Source of the DNA: JBAXTE01 sp037130365
Lineage (GTDB): Bacteria > Bacteroidota > Bacteroidia > Bacteroidales > WCHB1-69
DNA length: 64,000 nt
NCBI GenBank assembly: GCA_037130365.1
Contig: JBAXTE010000012.1
Span: 1 to 64,000, forward strand
Direction of reading: 5' to 3'
The stretch's first letter is position 1; each line of letters begins with the position of its first letter. Below are positions 24,778-33,050 of the stretch, piece after piece. Made by a program: the position numbers and the translations under genes. The notes beneath the pieces were generated by a model, which was not told the origin of the DNA, made no database searches, and worked only from the letters and a program-made list of their open reading frames with translations.

Positions 24778-25614
24778 ATGAAACAAATAATCATGAAAAT
24801 AAAATCGAAATTAAAGTTTGCTTTATTATTAATGACAATATTAGTTTTTATTGTGAGTTGCAAAAAAGATCCAATAACAGAAGTTCCAGTTCCATTAGAA
24901 AAGGGAAAACTTAAAATTGAATTTTCTCATGCAATGGGGAACGATTCACTTATCTTAAACTCTAATCAATACATTAATGAAGCAGGGAATAACCTTGAAA
25001 TCGTAGACTTAATGTACTTTATTTCTGATGTAACACTATTTATTCACGATAATTCCCCCAAATTAATTACCGACATCACGGCTTGTCATTATGTAGATTT
25101 ATCTAAACCAACAACCTTAATTTGGAATATTTTAGACTCTATTCCCAAAGGGAATGTTGATTCTGTATCATTTATTTTTGGACTTAATGAGCAACGAAAC
25201 CATTCTTTTGCATTTGTAAATCCACCAGAATCAAATATGGCATGGCCTGATATTTTAGGTGGTGGCTATCACTACATGATGATGAATGGCACCTGGACTG
25301 ACGCTCAACAAATTCAACAACCATTCAATTTTCACATGGGAATTGGACAGTTATACTCCGATACAATTACTTACAACACAAATTCGATAACCGGATATGT
25401 TCAGAATTATTTTAAAATAACACTTCCGACTCCAATGTTAACAATTAGTGCCAATAACACCTCAATACTTAAAATAAAAATGAACATTTTATCCTGGTTT
25501 ACAACTCCACATATTTGGGATTTTAATGTAATGGGTGGTAGTGTAATGCAAAACCAACGTGCTTTAAATATAATTAAGGAAAATGGATTTGATGTTTTTT
25601 CGGTAGTTCAATAA
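24778..25614 (+). CDS. MbnP-family lipoprotein
   Basis: The 278-residue protein has a lipoprotein signal with lipobox IVSC. The mature part opens with KLKIEFSHAMGNDSLIL and NLEIVDLMYFISDVTLF, then has GLNEQRNHS and NMAWPDILGGGYHYMMMNGTW. These match the MbnP family, whose founding member sits in methanobactin (copper) operons. A role with copper is inferred only from the family, and the usual partner MbnH-like haem enzyme is not adjacent. A second ATG at 24793 is an equally good start given the -7 box at 24760. Confidence 0.8.
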   Translation: MKQIIMKIKSKLKFALLLMTILVFIVSCKKDPITEVPVPLEKGKLKIEFSHAMGNDSLILNSNQYINEAGNNLEIVDLMYFISDVTLFIHDNSPKLITDITACHYVDLSKPTTLIWNILDSIPKGNVDSVSFIFGLNEQRNHSFAFVNPPESNMAWPDILGGGYHYMMMNGTWTDAQQIQQPFNFHMGIGQLYSDTITYNTNSITGYVQNYFKITLPTPMLTISANNTSILKIKMNILSWFTTPHIWDFNVMGGSVMQNQRALNIIKENGFDVFSVVQ

Positions 25615-25788
25615 TGGACATTGGAACACTCTCGAAATAGTCGTTAAAATTCGAAAGTTTCATTCATTTTAATTTTCAATAACCTTATCAATTTTAAATG
25701 ATTTATTTTTATACTGTTTTTTTAAAAGTGTTATAAAAACAGGAATTCCAAATATTATTTACTTTTATCAGTGATTAAAATAATTAAT

Positions 25789-25835
25789 ATTTCGAAATGT
25801 AAAATATTACATGTCGAAATAAATGAATATCTTTG
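25789..25835 (+). promoter_or_regulatory. pruA promoter with long inverted repeat
   Basis: ATTTCGAAATGTAA (25789-25802) and TTACATGTCGAAAT (25807-25820) form a 14-bp inverted repeat with one mismatch and a 4-base spacer. Eight bases later comes TATCTTTG (25828-25835), 18 bases before the corrected ATG. The repeat occupies the space where a -33 element would lie, so a bound regulator could repress or replace it. Confidence 0.65.
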
Positions 25836-25852
25836 CCGAAAAAAACACAACT

Positions 25853-27481
25853 ATGAACAATTCAATTTTCAATTTTTCGCTGCCAGTAAACGAACCCATA
25901 AAAACATATGCTAAAAATACTCCCGAGAGAGAGGCGCTGAACAAAGAATTAGACATTATTAGTCAGGAAATTCTCGATATTCCATTAATAATTGGAGGAA
26001 AGGAGGTCAGAACAGGAATTATAGAAAAAATAGTAATGCCTCACAATCATAAACATGTGATTGCACATTGTCATCAAGCTACAGAGAAAGAGGTGAATAT
26101 GGCCATTGAAGCATCTCTAAAAGCTCATAAAGTATGGGAGCAATTTTCGTGGGTTGAGCGCTTATCTGTTACCGTAAAAATTGCTGAATTAGTCTCGACT
26201 AAATTCCGATATCGATTAAATGCTGCCACCATGCTCGGGCAGAGTAAAAATGCGCATCAGGCAGAAATTGATTCGGCTTGCGAAATTATCGACTTTTTGA
26301 GGTTTAATGCTTATTATGTTTCAGAAATTTATAATCAGCAACCAGTTTCCGAGAATGGAATTATAAATAGAATTGAATATCGACCTCTCGAAGGATTTAT
26401 TTTATCGATTACACCGTTTAATTTTACAGCCATAGCTTCAAATTTAAATTTAGCGCCTGTGTTAATGGGGAATGTAACAATTTGGAAACCTGCACAAGCA
26501 TCGGTTTACTCCAATTATATTTTAATGCAGATTTTTAAAGAAGCTGGATTACCCGATGGTGTTGTGAATTTTATTCCCGGGAGTGGACCAGTGGTTGGAA
26601 ATGCGGCAATTGCTCATCCAATGTTGGCAGGAATTCATTTTACAGGTTCTACAAATACATTTAATCATCTTTGGAAATCGGTAGGAAACAATTTAGGTAA
26701 TTACAAATCATATCCTAAAATGGTAGGCGAAACAGGTGGGAAAGATTTTGTATTTGTTCATCCATCGGCAAATGCGGATGAAGTTGCAACTGCTTTAATT
26801 AGGGGTTCATTTGAATTTCAAGGTCAAAAGTGTTCAGCAGCTTCACGAGCTTATATTCCGGAATCGTTGTGGGGAGAAATTCATCAAAATCTATCTATAA
26901 TGATGGCGGAAATAACCGTTGGAGATGTGCGAAAATATAGTAATTTTATGAATGCAGTTATTGATGAAAAATCGTTTTCAAACTGTATGAAATACATCAA
27001 TGCAGCAAAAATCGCTACGGATGCAGAGATTATTTTTGGTGGAAATGGGGATAAATCAGTGGGGTATTTTATTGAACCAACTATGATTCTTACAACAAAT
27101 CCTCATTTTCTTTCGATGGAAGAGGAAATTTTTGGACCTATTCTTACACTGTATATATATGAAGACGACAAACTCGAAGAAGCACTTAATATTTGTGAAT
27201 GCACATCACCGTACGCACTTACTGGAGCTATTTTTTCTAAAGATCGGGTTGCTTTACTTAAAGCGTCTGAAATATTAAAATATGCAGCAGGAAATTTATA
27301 TTATAACGATAAACCAACTGGAGCAGTTGTTGGTCAACAACCATTTGGTGGTGCACGGTCGTCGGGAACAAATGACAAAGCTGGAAGTCACCTCAACTTA
27401 CTCCGCTGGACCAGTCCTAGAACTATAAAAGAGACATTGGTTGCACCTACCTATTTCAAATATCCTTTTATGGAAGATTAG
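25853..27481 (+). CDS. pruA: L-glutamate gamma-semialdehyde (1-pyrroline-5-carboxylate) dehydrogenase
   Basis: The enzyme oxidises glutamate semialdehyde to glutamate with NAD, the second step of proline breakdown. The ATG at 25853 gives 542 residues, the usual length. An in-frame ATG at 25823 overlaps the -7 box and is rejected. The aldehyde dehydrogenase fold shows SITPFNFTAIASNL, the general base E293 in VGETGGKDFV, and the nucleophile C327 in GQKCSAASRAY. The C-terminal GGARSSGTNDKAG is typical of P5C dehydrogenases. Proline dehydrogenase is not in the window. Confidence 0.95.
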   Translation: MNNSIFNFSLPVNEPIKTYAKNTPEREALNKELDIISQEILDIPLIIGGKEVRTGIIEKIVMPHNHKHVIAHCHQATEKEVNMAIEASLKAHKVWEQFSWVERLSVTVKIAELVSTKFRYRLNAATMLGQSKNAHQAEIDSACEIIDFLRFNAYYVSEIYNQQPVSENGIINRIEYRPLEGFILSITPFNFTAIASNLNLAPVLMGNVTIWKPAQASVYSNYILMQIFKEAGLPDGVVNFIPGSGPVVGNAAIAHPMLAGIHFTGSTNTFNHLWKSVGNNLGNYKSYPKMVGETGGKDFVFVHPSANADEVATALIRGSFEFQGQKCSAASRAYIPESLWGEIHQNLSIMMAEITVGDVRKYSNFMNAVIDEKSFSNCMKYINAAKIATDAEIIFGGNGDKSVGYFIEPTMILTTNPHFLSMEEEIFGPILTLYIYEDDKLEEALNICECTSPYALTGAIFSKDRVALLKASEILKYAAGNLYYNDKPTGAVVGQQPFGGARSSGTNDKAGSHLNLLRWTSPRTIKETLVAPTYFKYPFMED

Positions 27482-27550
27482 ATTTGTATATAAAGTTCCA
27501 ACATTTATTGTAATAAGAGATATAAATAAGTACTAAACTATCAACATAAA

Positions 27551-27586
27551 AAAAACCTGACAACAAGTAATTGTTATCAGGTTTTT
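27551..27586. terminator. Bidirectional terminator between pruA and the HEAT-like lipoprotein gene
   Basis: AAAAACCTGA (27551-27560) pairs with TCAGGTTTTT (27577-27586). An inner AACAA/TTGTT continues the stem around a GTAA loop, with one mismatch. A and T runs flank it on both sides, so it can serve both converging genes. Confidence 0.85.
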
Positions 27587-27603
27587 GATTATTAATTGAA
27601 GAT

Positions 27604-28683
27604 TTATTTTTTATCTTTCAATCTTTGTAAAGCTTGTTTTGCTTGATTAGCAATTTGGGTTTCTTTATCTGTAGAAAGTTTTGTAAGTGTGCTTTTTGCT
27701 TCATTTCCACCATAAATTTCGATTGGAGTTATGTAATAACTTCTATCAAAAGCTTTTATAGATTTATTGTTAGCTAATTTTACAGCTAAAGCAAATGCTT
27801 TTTTAGTATCAATACCTTTTTTTGCATCAAAAGAAATATAATTTACTAAAGCACGACTCGAAGAAAAGCAATACTCTTCTTTAGTACCAAGTTTTTCTAT
27901 GTTTTCTAAAACGGTATTAAAACCTTTAACAGATTTCATATATCCAAGACCTTCAAGAGAAGCACCAACAATTGCAGGAGATGCATCTGTCAAAAATCCG
28001 ATATACAAATCTTCAACTTTTGTGTATTGGCTAGTTTCTTCAGCACGCCAAAGTATACCTAAACAAGCTACTCTAATTTCTTCTGATTCTACTTTGTCAT
28101 TTGCGATACCTAAAATTGCATCAAATAATCCTGTTTTTGCAAAACTGTTTTTACTAGACAAGCGGATTAATTCTTTTCTGCCCCTTTTCTCAGTATTTTT
28201 ATCTTTTAATGCAGTATAAATATCTTTGAGTAAAGTTTGATCATCAGAGACGAGCCAGCCAGAAAGTAATTGTCCTAAAGTAGATCCAACATATGATTTT
28301 TCATCAAATTTTTCTTTTTTAAGAGCATCTAATACAATTCGTCCATATGCAGCATTTTTGTAATGTTCGCTACTGCCAACCCAAAAATTAATTGCATGTG
28401 CGCAAGCTGCACTTCTAGCTCCACTTTTTGATTCAGCAATACAGTTGAATAAATCATCCACTAAATTTTTAATTGACGTGTCTTTTGCCATTGCTGGAAT
28501 TTCTTCACTTGCTTTAGAATAAGCAGCACAATTCGTGTTTTGCTCTGGGCATGCTGCAAGATTAGTAATTAAAGAGTCGAGTTTTGCATTCATCTTCTTT
28601 GTTTTGGACTTTTTATCGCCGCAACTTGAAAAGAAAATTGATATTAACAAAATTACTCCTAAAATTGAAATCGTTTTTTTCAT
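27604..28683 (-). CDS. Lipoprotein with HEAT-like helical repeats
   Basis: The 359-residue product has a signal and lipobox (FFSSC near residue 21). The mature part is alpha-helical, with repeated pairs of helices, for example SEEIRVACLGILWRAEE and SPAIVGASLEGLGYMKS, like HEAT or armadillo scaffolds. Six cysteines lie in the N-terminal third, among them ACPEQNTNC and NCIAESKSGARSAAC, and may form disulfides. The function is unknown. It is convergent with pruA. The leader upstream contains an unusually GC-rich stretch. Confidence 0.7.
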   Translation of the reverse strand: MKKTISILGVILLISIFFSSCGDKKSKTKKMNAKLDSLITNLAACPEQNTNCAAYSKASEEIPAMAKDTSIKNLVDDLFNCIAESKSGARSAACAHAINFWVGSSEHYKNAAYGRIVLDALKKEKFDEKSYVGSTLGQLLSGWLVSDDQTLLKDIYTALKDKNTEKRGRKELIRLSSKNSFAKTGLFDAILGIANDKVESEEIRVACLGILWRAEETSQYTKVEDLYIGFLTDASPAIVGASLEGLGYMKSVKGFNTVLENIEKLGTKEEYCFSSSRALVNYISFDAKKGIDTKKAFALAVKLANNKSIKAFDRSYYITPIEIYGGNEAKSTLTKLSTDKETQIANQAKQALQRLKDKK

Positions 28684-29292
28684 ATTTATAAATTTTAAAT
28701 TTTTTCCTACTCATAAGGCTTTTCGGATTGCGCCCTTGTTATTCTCCTGAACAAGACAGGTGTTTTTATGAATATTTTATTTCCTTATTATTTCAAATAA
28801 ACCTAATGTACGTTGATATATCTCAATAAATCAATAGATTCAATATTTTGGTAATACAAATTTTGTCAAAATAATTATAATATTATCTACATTAACATAA
28901 TTAAATCATTAAAATATTAAAGTTAAAAAAACCCTCAAATTAGATTAAAATCAATTAAATTAACACTTCTTATCTTAAATTCTCAATTTGATTGAACACA
29001 AAGTTAATAAAAATAAATACATAAGTACGAAGAAAACTAAAATTTAAAAAAAATAAAAACAAGAGTGTTAAATCATGAATTGTATAAAGCAACCAACAAT
29101 TCACAGAATAATCACAAAGTGAATGATTTTCAAAAATATTCAAACTTAAATCTCGAAATTATCCTTTTTATCAATTAAAACGAAATTACACGTAACTAAA
29201 ATCAAAAAATAAAGTCAAGCAACATATTTTTTTCTAACTTTGACCTATGACAAAATAGTAAGGAAAATCTAAAACTAAAAACCCTCTTATCG
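28684..29292. other. 609-base AT-rich intergenic region
   Basis: It separates divergent genes. Close to the lipoprotein gene, 28710-28765 is a GC-richer segment that reads as part of its leader and can fold locally (CCTG/CAGG arms on the minus strand). The rest is very AT-rich with no convincing frame. TAACTTTG at 29235-29242 is a -7 box for the LD-carboxypeptidase gene. Confidence 0.6.
29235..29242 (+). promoter_or_regulatory. -7 box of the LD-carboxypeptidase gene
   Basis: TAACTTTG matches TAnnTTTG and lies 50 bases before the ATG. Confidence 0.5.
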
Positions 29293-30198
29293 ATGATTAC
29301 ACCTCCTTTCTTAAAACATGGCGACACGATTGGATTGGTTTCCACTGCACGAAAAATAACACTTTCAGAAATAGAACCTGCAATTAATTGTCTAGCTGAA
29401 CAGGGATTTCATGTAATATTGGCACCAAATATATTTGTAATCCACCATCAATTTGCAGGCACCGACGAACAGCGGTCTTCTGATTTTCAGTGGATGATAA
29501 ATAATGCCGAAGTAAAGGCAATTCTCTGTGTTCGTGGAGGTTATGGCACTGCTCGAATTATTGATTCAATTAATTTTAATCCTCTCTTAGAAAACCCAAA
29601 ATGGGTTTGCGGTTATAGCGATGTTACCGTATTGCACGCTCATTTGCAACATTTGGAACTCCAAACACTTCATTGCACAATGCCTATAAACTTTCCTACT
29701 GATGGCTCATTAAACGAATCTGTGCGTTCAATGCTCAATGTTCTGCAAGGGAAACATCAACAATATGAGTTTCCCAATCAACCACTTAATCGAGTAGGAA
29801 CCTCCCAGGGAAACATTGTTGGTGGAAACTTATCCATTTTATACAGTATTATGGGCTCCCCATCCGACATTAATACTGATGGTAAGATATTATTTATCGA
29901 AGATCTTGATGAATACCTCTACCACATTGACCGTATGATGATTAGCCTTAAGCGGAATGGCAAGTTGTCAAATCTTGCTGGGTTAATTGTGGGTGGTTTG
30001 TCTGATATGCACGATAATGCGGTTCCTTTTGGGAAAACTGCCGAAGAAATTATCCGCGATGCCGTGGATGAATACAATTATCCAGTCTGTTTTGGGTTCC
30101 CAGCAGGTCACATCGATCCAAATATGGCACTGATTATTGGAGGCAATGTATCGCTAAACATTACTGCTGAACTAACCACAATTTCCTTTAACTTATAA
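29293..30198 (+). CDS. S66-family LD-carboxypeptidase
   Basis: S66 peptidases remove the terminal D-alanine from muropeptide tetrapeptides during cell-wall recycling, usually in the cytoplasm. The 301-residue protein lacks a signal peptide. It has LKHGDTIGLVSTARKIT, VRGGYGTARIID, and the nucleophile S109 in CGYSDVTVLHAHL. The C-terminal FGFPAGHIDPNMALIIGG carries the catalytic histidine of the Ser-Glu-His triad. It is two bases upstream of yraN and cotranscribed with it. Confidence 0.93.
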   Translation: MITPPFLKHGDTIGLVSTARKITLSEIEPAINCLAEQGFHVILAPNIFVIHHQFAGTDEQRSSDFQWMINNAEVKAILCVRGGYGTARIIDSINFNPLLENPKWVCGYSDVTVLHAHLQHLELQTLHCTMPINFPTDGSLNESVRSMLNVLQGKHQQYEFPNQPLNRVGTSQGNIVGGNLSILYSIMGSPSDINTDGKILFIEDLDEYLYHIDRMMISLKRNGKLSNLAGLIVGGLSDMHDNAVPFGKTAEEIIRDAVDEYNYPVCFGFPAGHIDPNMALIIGGNVSLNITAELTTISFNL

Positions 30199-30200
30199 CT

Positions 30201-30563
30201 ATGGCTGAACACAATGATTTGGGTAGGGCTGGGGAAGAACTTGCTGTTGCTGAACTAAAAAAAATGGGCTATGAAATCCTTTATACAAACTGGAGATTTG
30301 GCAATGATGAAGTGGATATTATTGCAAAAGAAAGTGATATGATAGTTTTTGCAGAGGTGAAAACTCGTCAAACCAATTTCTTTGGAGAGCCTGAAACCTT
30401 CGTTAATAAGAAGAAACAACTATTTCTCATCAGAGCAGCAAATAAATATGCGGAAAAATTTGACATCTACAATGAATTCCGCTTTGATATTGTATCGGTA
30501 CTCTTCAATTCCAAGCAACAAGATGTAAAGGTAATAAAAGACGCATTTCAAGCGGGAATGTGA
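30201..30563 (+). CDS. YraN-family protein (UPF0102, endonuclease-like fold)
   Basis: The 120-residue protein has the YraN pattern: G-RAGEELAVAELKKMGYEIL, then NWRFGNDEVDIIAKE and MIVFAEVKTR. The D, E and K residues form a PD-(D/E)XK-like nuclease core. The family resembles Holliday-junction resolvases, but its role is not firmly established. It starts two bases after the LD-carboxypeptidase stop. Confidence 0.93.
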   Translation: MAEHNDLGRAGEELAVAELKKMGYEILYTNWRFGNDEVDIIAKESDMIVFAEVKTRQTNFFGEPETFVNKKKQLFLIRAANKYAEKFDIYNEFRFDIVSVLFNSKQQDVKVIKDAFQAGM

Positions 30564-30928
30564 TGGATTGAGAAGGTGTAAAGGTGCATAAATGTTTGGT
30601 AAACTGTTATATTGGTTTGACTTTATATTGATTAAGTTCGTGAAGAGTTTTGAAAACAAAGTAGCCTTAAGGAATGAATGCAGTTGGCCCGTTTGTTAGA
30701 AAAGACCATAATCAGAAGTTCGCATATTTATAATGATGAAATTAATATTTATTAGTAGCAATGATTTTCAACATATAAGAATATTCAAATAGTTTCTTTT
30801 ATTTTCAAGAAGTCTTGAAAATCAGAACATAATTAATAAAATAAAATACTTTTTGATGAAATAATCGTAGAGGGTAGCGATATTTTTCGTAAATTTGCAG
30901 ACGAAAAAATCAAAACGTACCTTGTTTT
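30564..30928. other. Intergenic region upstream of the pseudouridine synthase gene
   Basis: No reading frame is convincing. It contains a perfect inverted repeat, ATTTTCAAGA (30801-30810) and TCTTGAAAAT (30813-30822), with only two bases between the arms. It also contains TAAATTTG at 30890-30897, a -7 box 31 bases before the ATG. Confidence 0.6.
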
Positions 30929-32995
30929 ATGACAAAAAGAAATGACAAAGCCCCAAATTCAACGTCGGGACGACGCGAGAGGACTTTTAGTAAACCGGCC
31001 GGCAATTCAACACGCACGCCGCACCGCCGCTCAGATGCTGATGAGCATGGTGAAAAAAAACATTTTTCAAGAGATAGCGATAGCGCATCTACCCCAAGAC
31101 CCAACCACAAATCAAACAAAGAACACAATGAACGCCATTTCGGTGGTTCATCCAACGACAGACCAGCCCGCAGTTTCGACAACCGCGAAGGTGGGGAACG
31201 TAAACCATTTCAAAGATCAGAAGGTGGACAAGGTGGAGAACGTCGCTTTGGAGGTTCATCCAACGACCGTCCAGCACGTAGTTTTGACAACCGCGAAGGT
31301 GGGGAACGTAAACCATTTCAAAGATCCGAAGGTGGACAAGGTGGCGAACGTCGTTTCGGTGGCTCATCCAGCGACCGTCCTGCACGTAGTTTCGATAGCC
31401 GCGAAGGCGGAGAACGTAAACCATATCAAAGATCCGAAGGTGGACAAGGTGGAGAACGTCGCTTCAGTGGCTCATCCAACGACAGACCAGCACGCAGTTT
31501 TGACAACCGCGAAGGCGGAGAACGCAAACCATATCAAAGATCCGAAGGTGGACAAGGTGGAGAACGTCGCTTCGGTGGCTCATCAAACGACAGACCAGCA
31601 CGCAGTTATGACAACCGCGAAGGCGGAGAACGCAAACCATATCAAAGATCCGAAGGTGGACAAGGTGGCGAACGTCGCTTCGGTGGCTCATCCAACGACC
31701 GACCAGCACGCAGTTTTGACAACCGCGAAGGCGGAGAACGCAAACCATATCAAAGATCCGAAGGTGGACAAGGTGGCGAACGTCGCTTCGGTGGCTCATC
31801 CAACGACCGACCAGCACGCAGTTTTGACAACCGCGAAGGCGGAGAACGCAAACCATATCAAAGATCCGAAGGTGGACAAGGTGGCGAACGTCGCTTCGGT
31901 GGCTCATCCAACGACCGACCAGCACGCAGTTTTGACAACCGCGAAGGCGGAGAACGCAAACCATATCAAAGATCCGAAGGTGGACAAGGTGGAGAACGTC
32001 GCTTTGGTGGCTCGTCCAACGACCGTCCTGCACGCAGTTTCGAAAATAATCGCGAAGGTGGCGATAACAGATCTTTCCGCAAACGCGAAGGTGAACAAGG
32101 TGGAGAACGTCGTTTTGGAAACGAACGTCGTGATAACGACCGCCCTAGTGGCCTAAAACCACGTCGTAGAGACATTAACGGAGAATCTGAAATATTAACC
32201 GAAATCGTTGCTTCACGTCGCGAAACTGGTAGATTATCGAATAAAGCTCAAGTGTTATCATTGAAGTGGGAAGAGGAAAACATGCCTATCCGCTTGAATA
32301 AATATATATCAAATTCAGGTATTTGCTCTCGTAGAGATGCTGACAAACTCATAGAATCGGGTGCCATTATGGTGAACGACAAAGTGGTAAACGAATTAGG
32401 AGTTAAAGTGTTTCCAACCGACATCGTTCGTTTTGAAGACCGAATATTAAATCGTGAAAAACCAGTTTATATTATTTTAAACAAACCGAAAGATTACATC
32501 ACGACTACCGAAGATGAAAAAGGCAGAAAAAATGTCATGGAATTAATCGAAGGTGCTTGTCGCGAAAGAGTGTATCCAGTTGGTCGTTTAGACAGAAACA
32601 CTACAGGATTAATGATTTTTACCAACGATGGCGAAATGGCTAAAAAGCTTACACATCCTAAATACGGAATTCGCAAAATTTATCAAGTTGAGTTAGATAA
32701 AAACTTGTCATTTACCGATATGCAAACCATTGCCGATGGAATTCAACTCGATGACACTTTTATCAAACCCGACGAAATTGCTTATGCTAGTTTAGAATCT
32801 AAAAGAATCATCGGTATTGAAATTCATTCAGGACAAAACCGGGTGGTACGTAGGATTTTCGAAAGCCTAGGTTATGAAGTTGAGAAACTAGATCGCACCG
32901 TTTATGCCGGATTAACAAAGAAGGAATTACCTCGTGGCAGATGGCGTTTTTTAAGCAGAGAAGAAATTGGCATGCTTAAAATGACCGTGTCTTAA
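30929..32995 (+). CDS. RsuA/RluB-family pseudouridine synthase with a repetitive Arg/Gly-rich N-terminal domain
   Basis: The enzymatic part begins near residue 452. An S4 RNA-binding domain (RLNKYISNSGICSRRDADKL) is followed by the synthase domain, with PVGRLDRNTTGL and catalytic D555. Family members convert specific uridines of 23S or 16S rRNA to pseudouridine. The first 450 residues are extraordinary. Eight near-identical 36-residue repeats and one degenerate copy, rich in Arg, Gly, Glu and Ser, probably form a disordered RNA-binding tail. Homologues in this phylum often have basic N-terminal extensions, but this one is long. It is monocistronic. Confidence 0.92.
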   Translation: MTKRNDKAPNSTSGRRERTFSKPAGNSTRTPHRRSDADEHGEKKHFSRDSDSASTPRPNHKSNKEHNERHFGGSSNDRPARSFDNREGGERKPFQRSEGGQGGERRFGGSSNDRPARSFDNREGGERKPFQRSEGGQGGERRFGGSSSDRPARSFDSREGGERKPYQRSEGGQGGERRFSGSSNDRPARSFDNREGGERKPYQRSEGGQGGERRFGGSSNDRPARSYDNREGGERKPYQRSEGGQGGERRFGGSSNDRPARSFDNREGGERKPYQRSEGGQGGERRFGGSSNDRPARSFDNREGGERKPYQRSEGGQGGERRFGGSSNDRPARSFDNREGGERKPYQRSEGGQGGERRFGGSSNDRPARSFENNREGGDNRSFRKREGEQGGERRFGNERRDNDRPSGLKPRRRDINGESEILTEIVASRRETGRLSNKAQVLSLKWEEENMPIRLNKYISNSGICSRRDADKLIESGAIMVNDKVVNELGVKVFPTDIVRFEDRILNREKPVYIILNKPKDYITTTEDEKGRKNVMELIEGACRERVYPVGRLDRNTTGLMIFTNDGEMAKKLTHPKYGIRKIYQVELDKNLSFTDMQTIADGIQLDDTFIKPDEIAYASLESKRIIGIEIHSGQNRVVRRIFESLGYEVEKLDRTVYAGLTKKELPRGRWRFLSREEIGMLKMTVS
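31163..32137 (+). repeat. 108-base in-frame tandem repeat, 9 copies
   Basis: Eight units of exactly 108 bases start at 31163 (P of PARSFDNREGG) and end at 32026. A degenerate ninth unit follows. The 36-residue unit reads PARSFDNREGGERKPYQ, then RSEGGQGGERRFGGSSNDR. Units 4-8 are nearly identical at DNA level, which indicates recent expansion. Since 108 is divisible by three, all frames stay open through the array. Confidence 0.95.
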
Positions 32996-33050
32996 GACAA
33001 TAAAAAACTATTAAAACTGTTTACTATTAGCCAACGAAGCAAAACCGTCA

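Noticed and set aside
30942..32156. Long open frames in other phases and on the minus strand across 31.1-32.2 kb
   Set aside because: They arise because the 108-base repeat is a multiple of three, so every frame stays open. Only the frame ending in the pseudouridine synthase has a domain.
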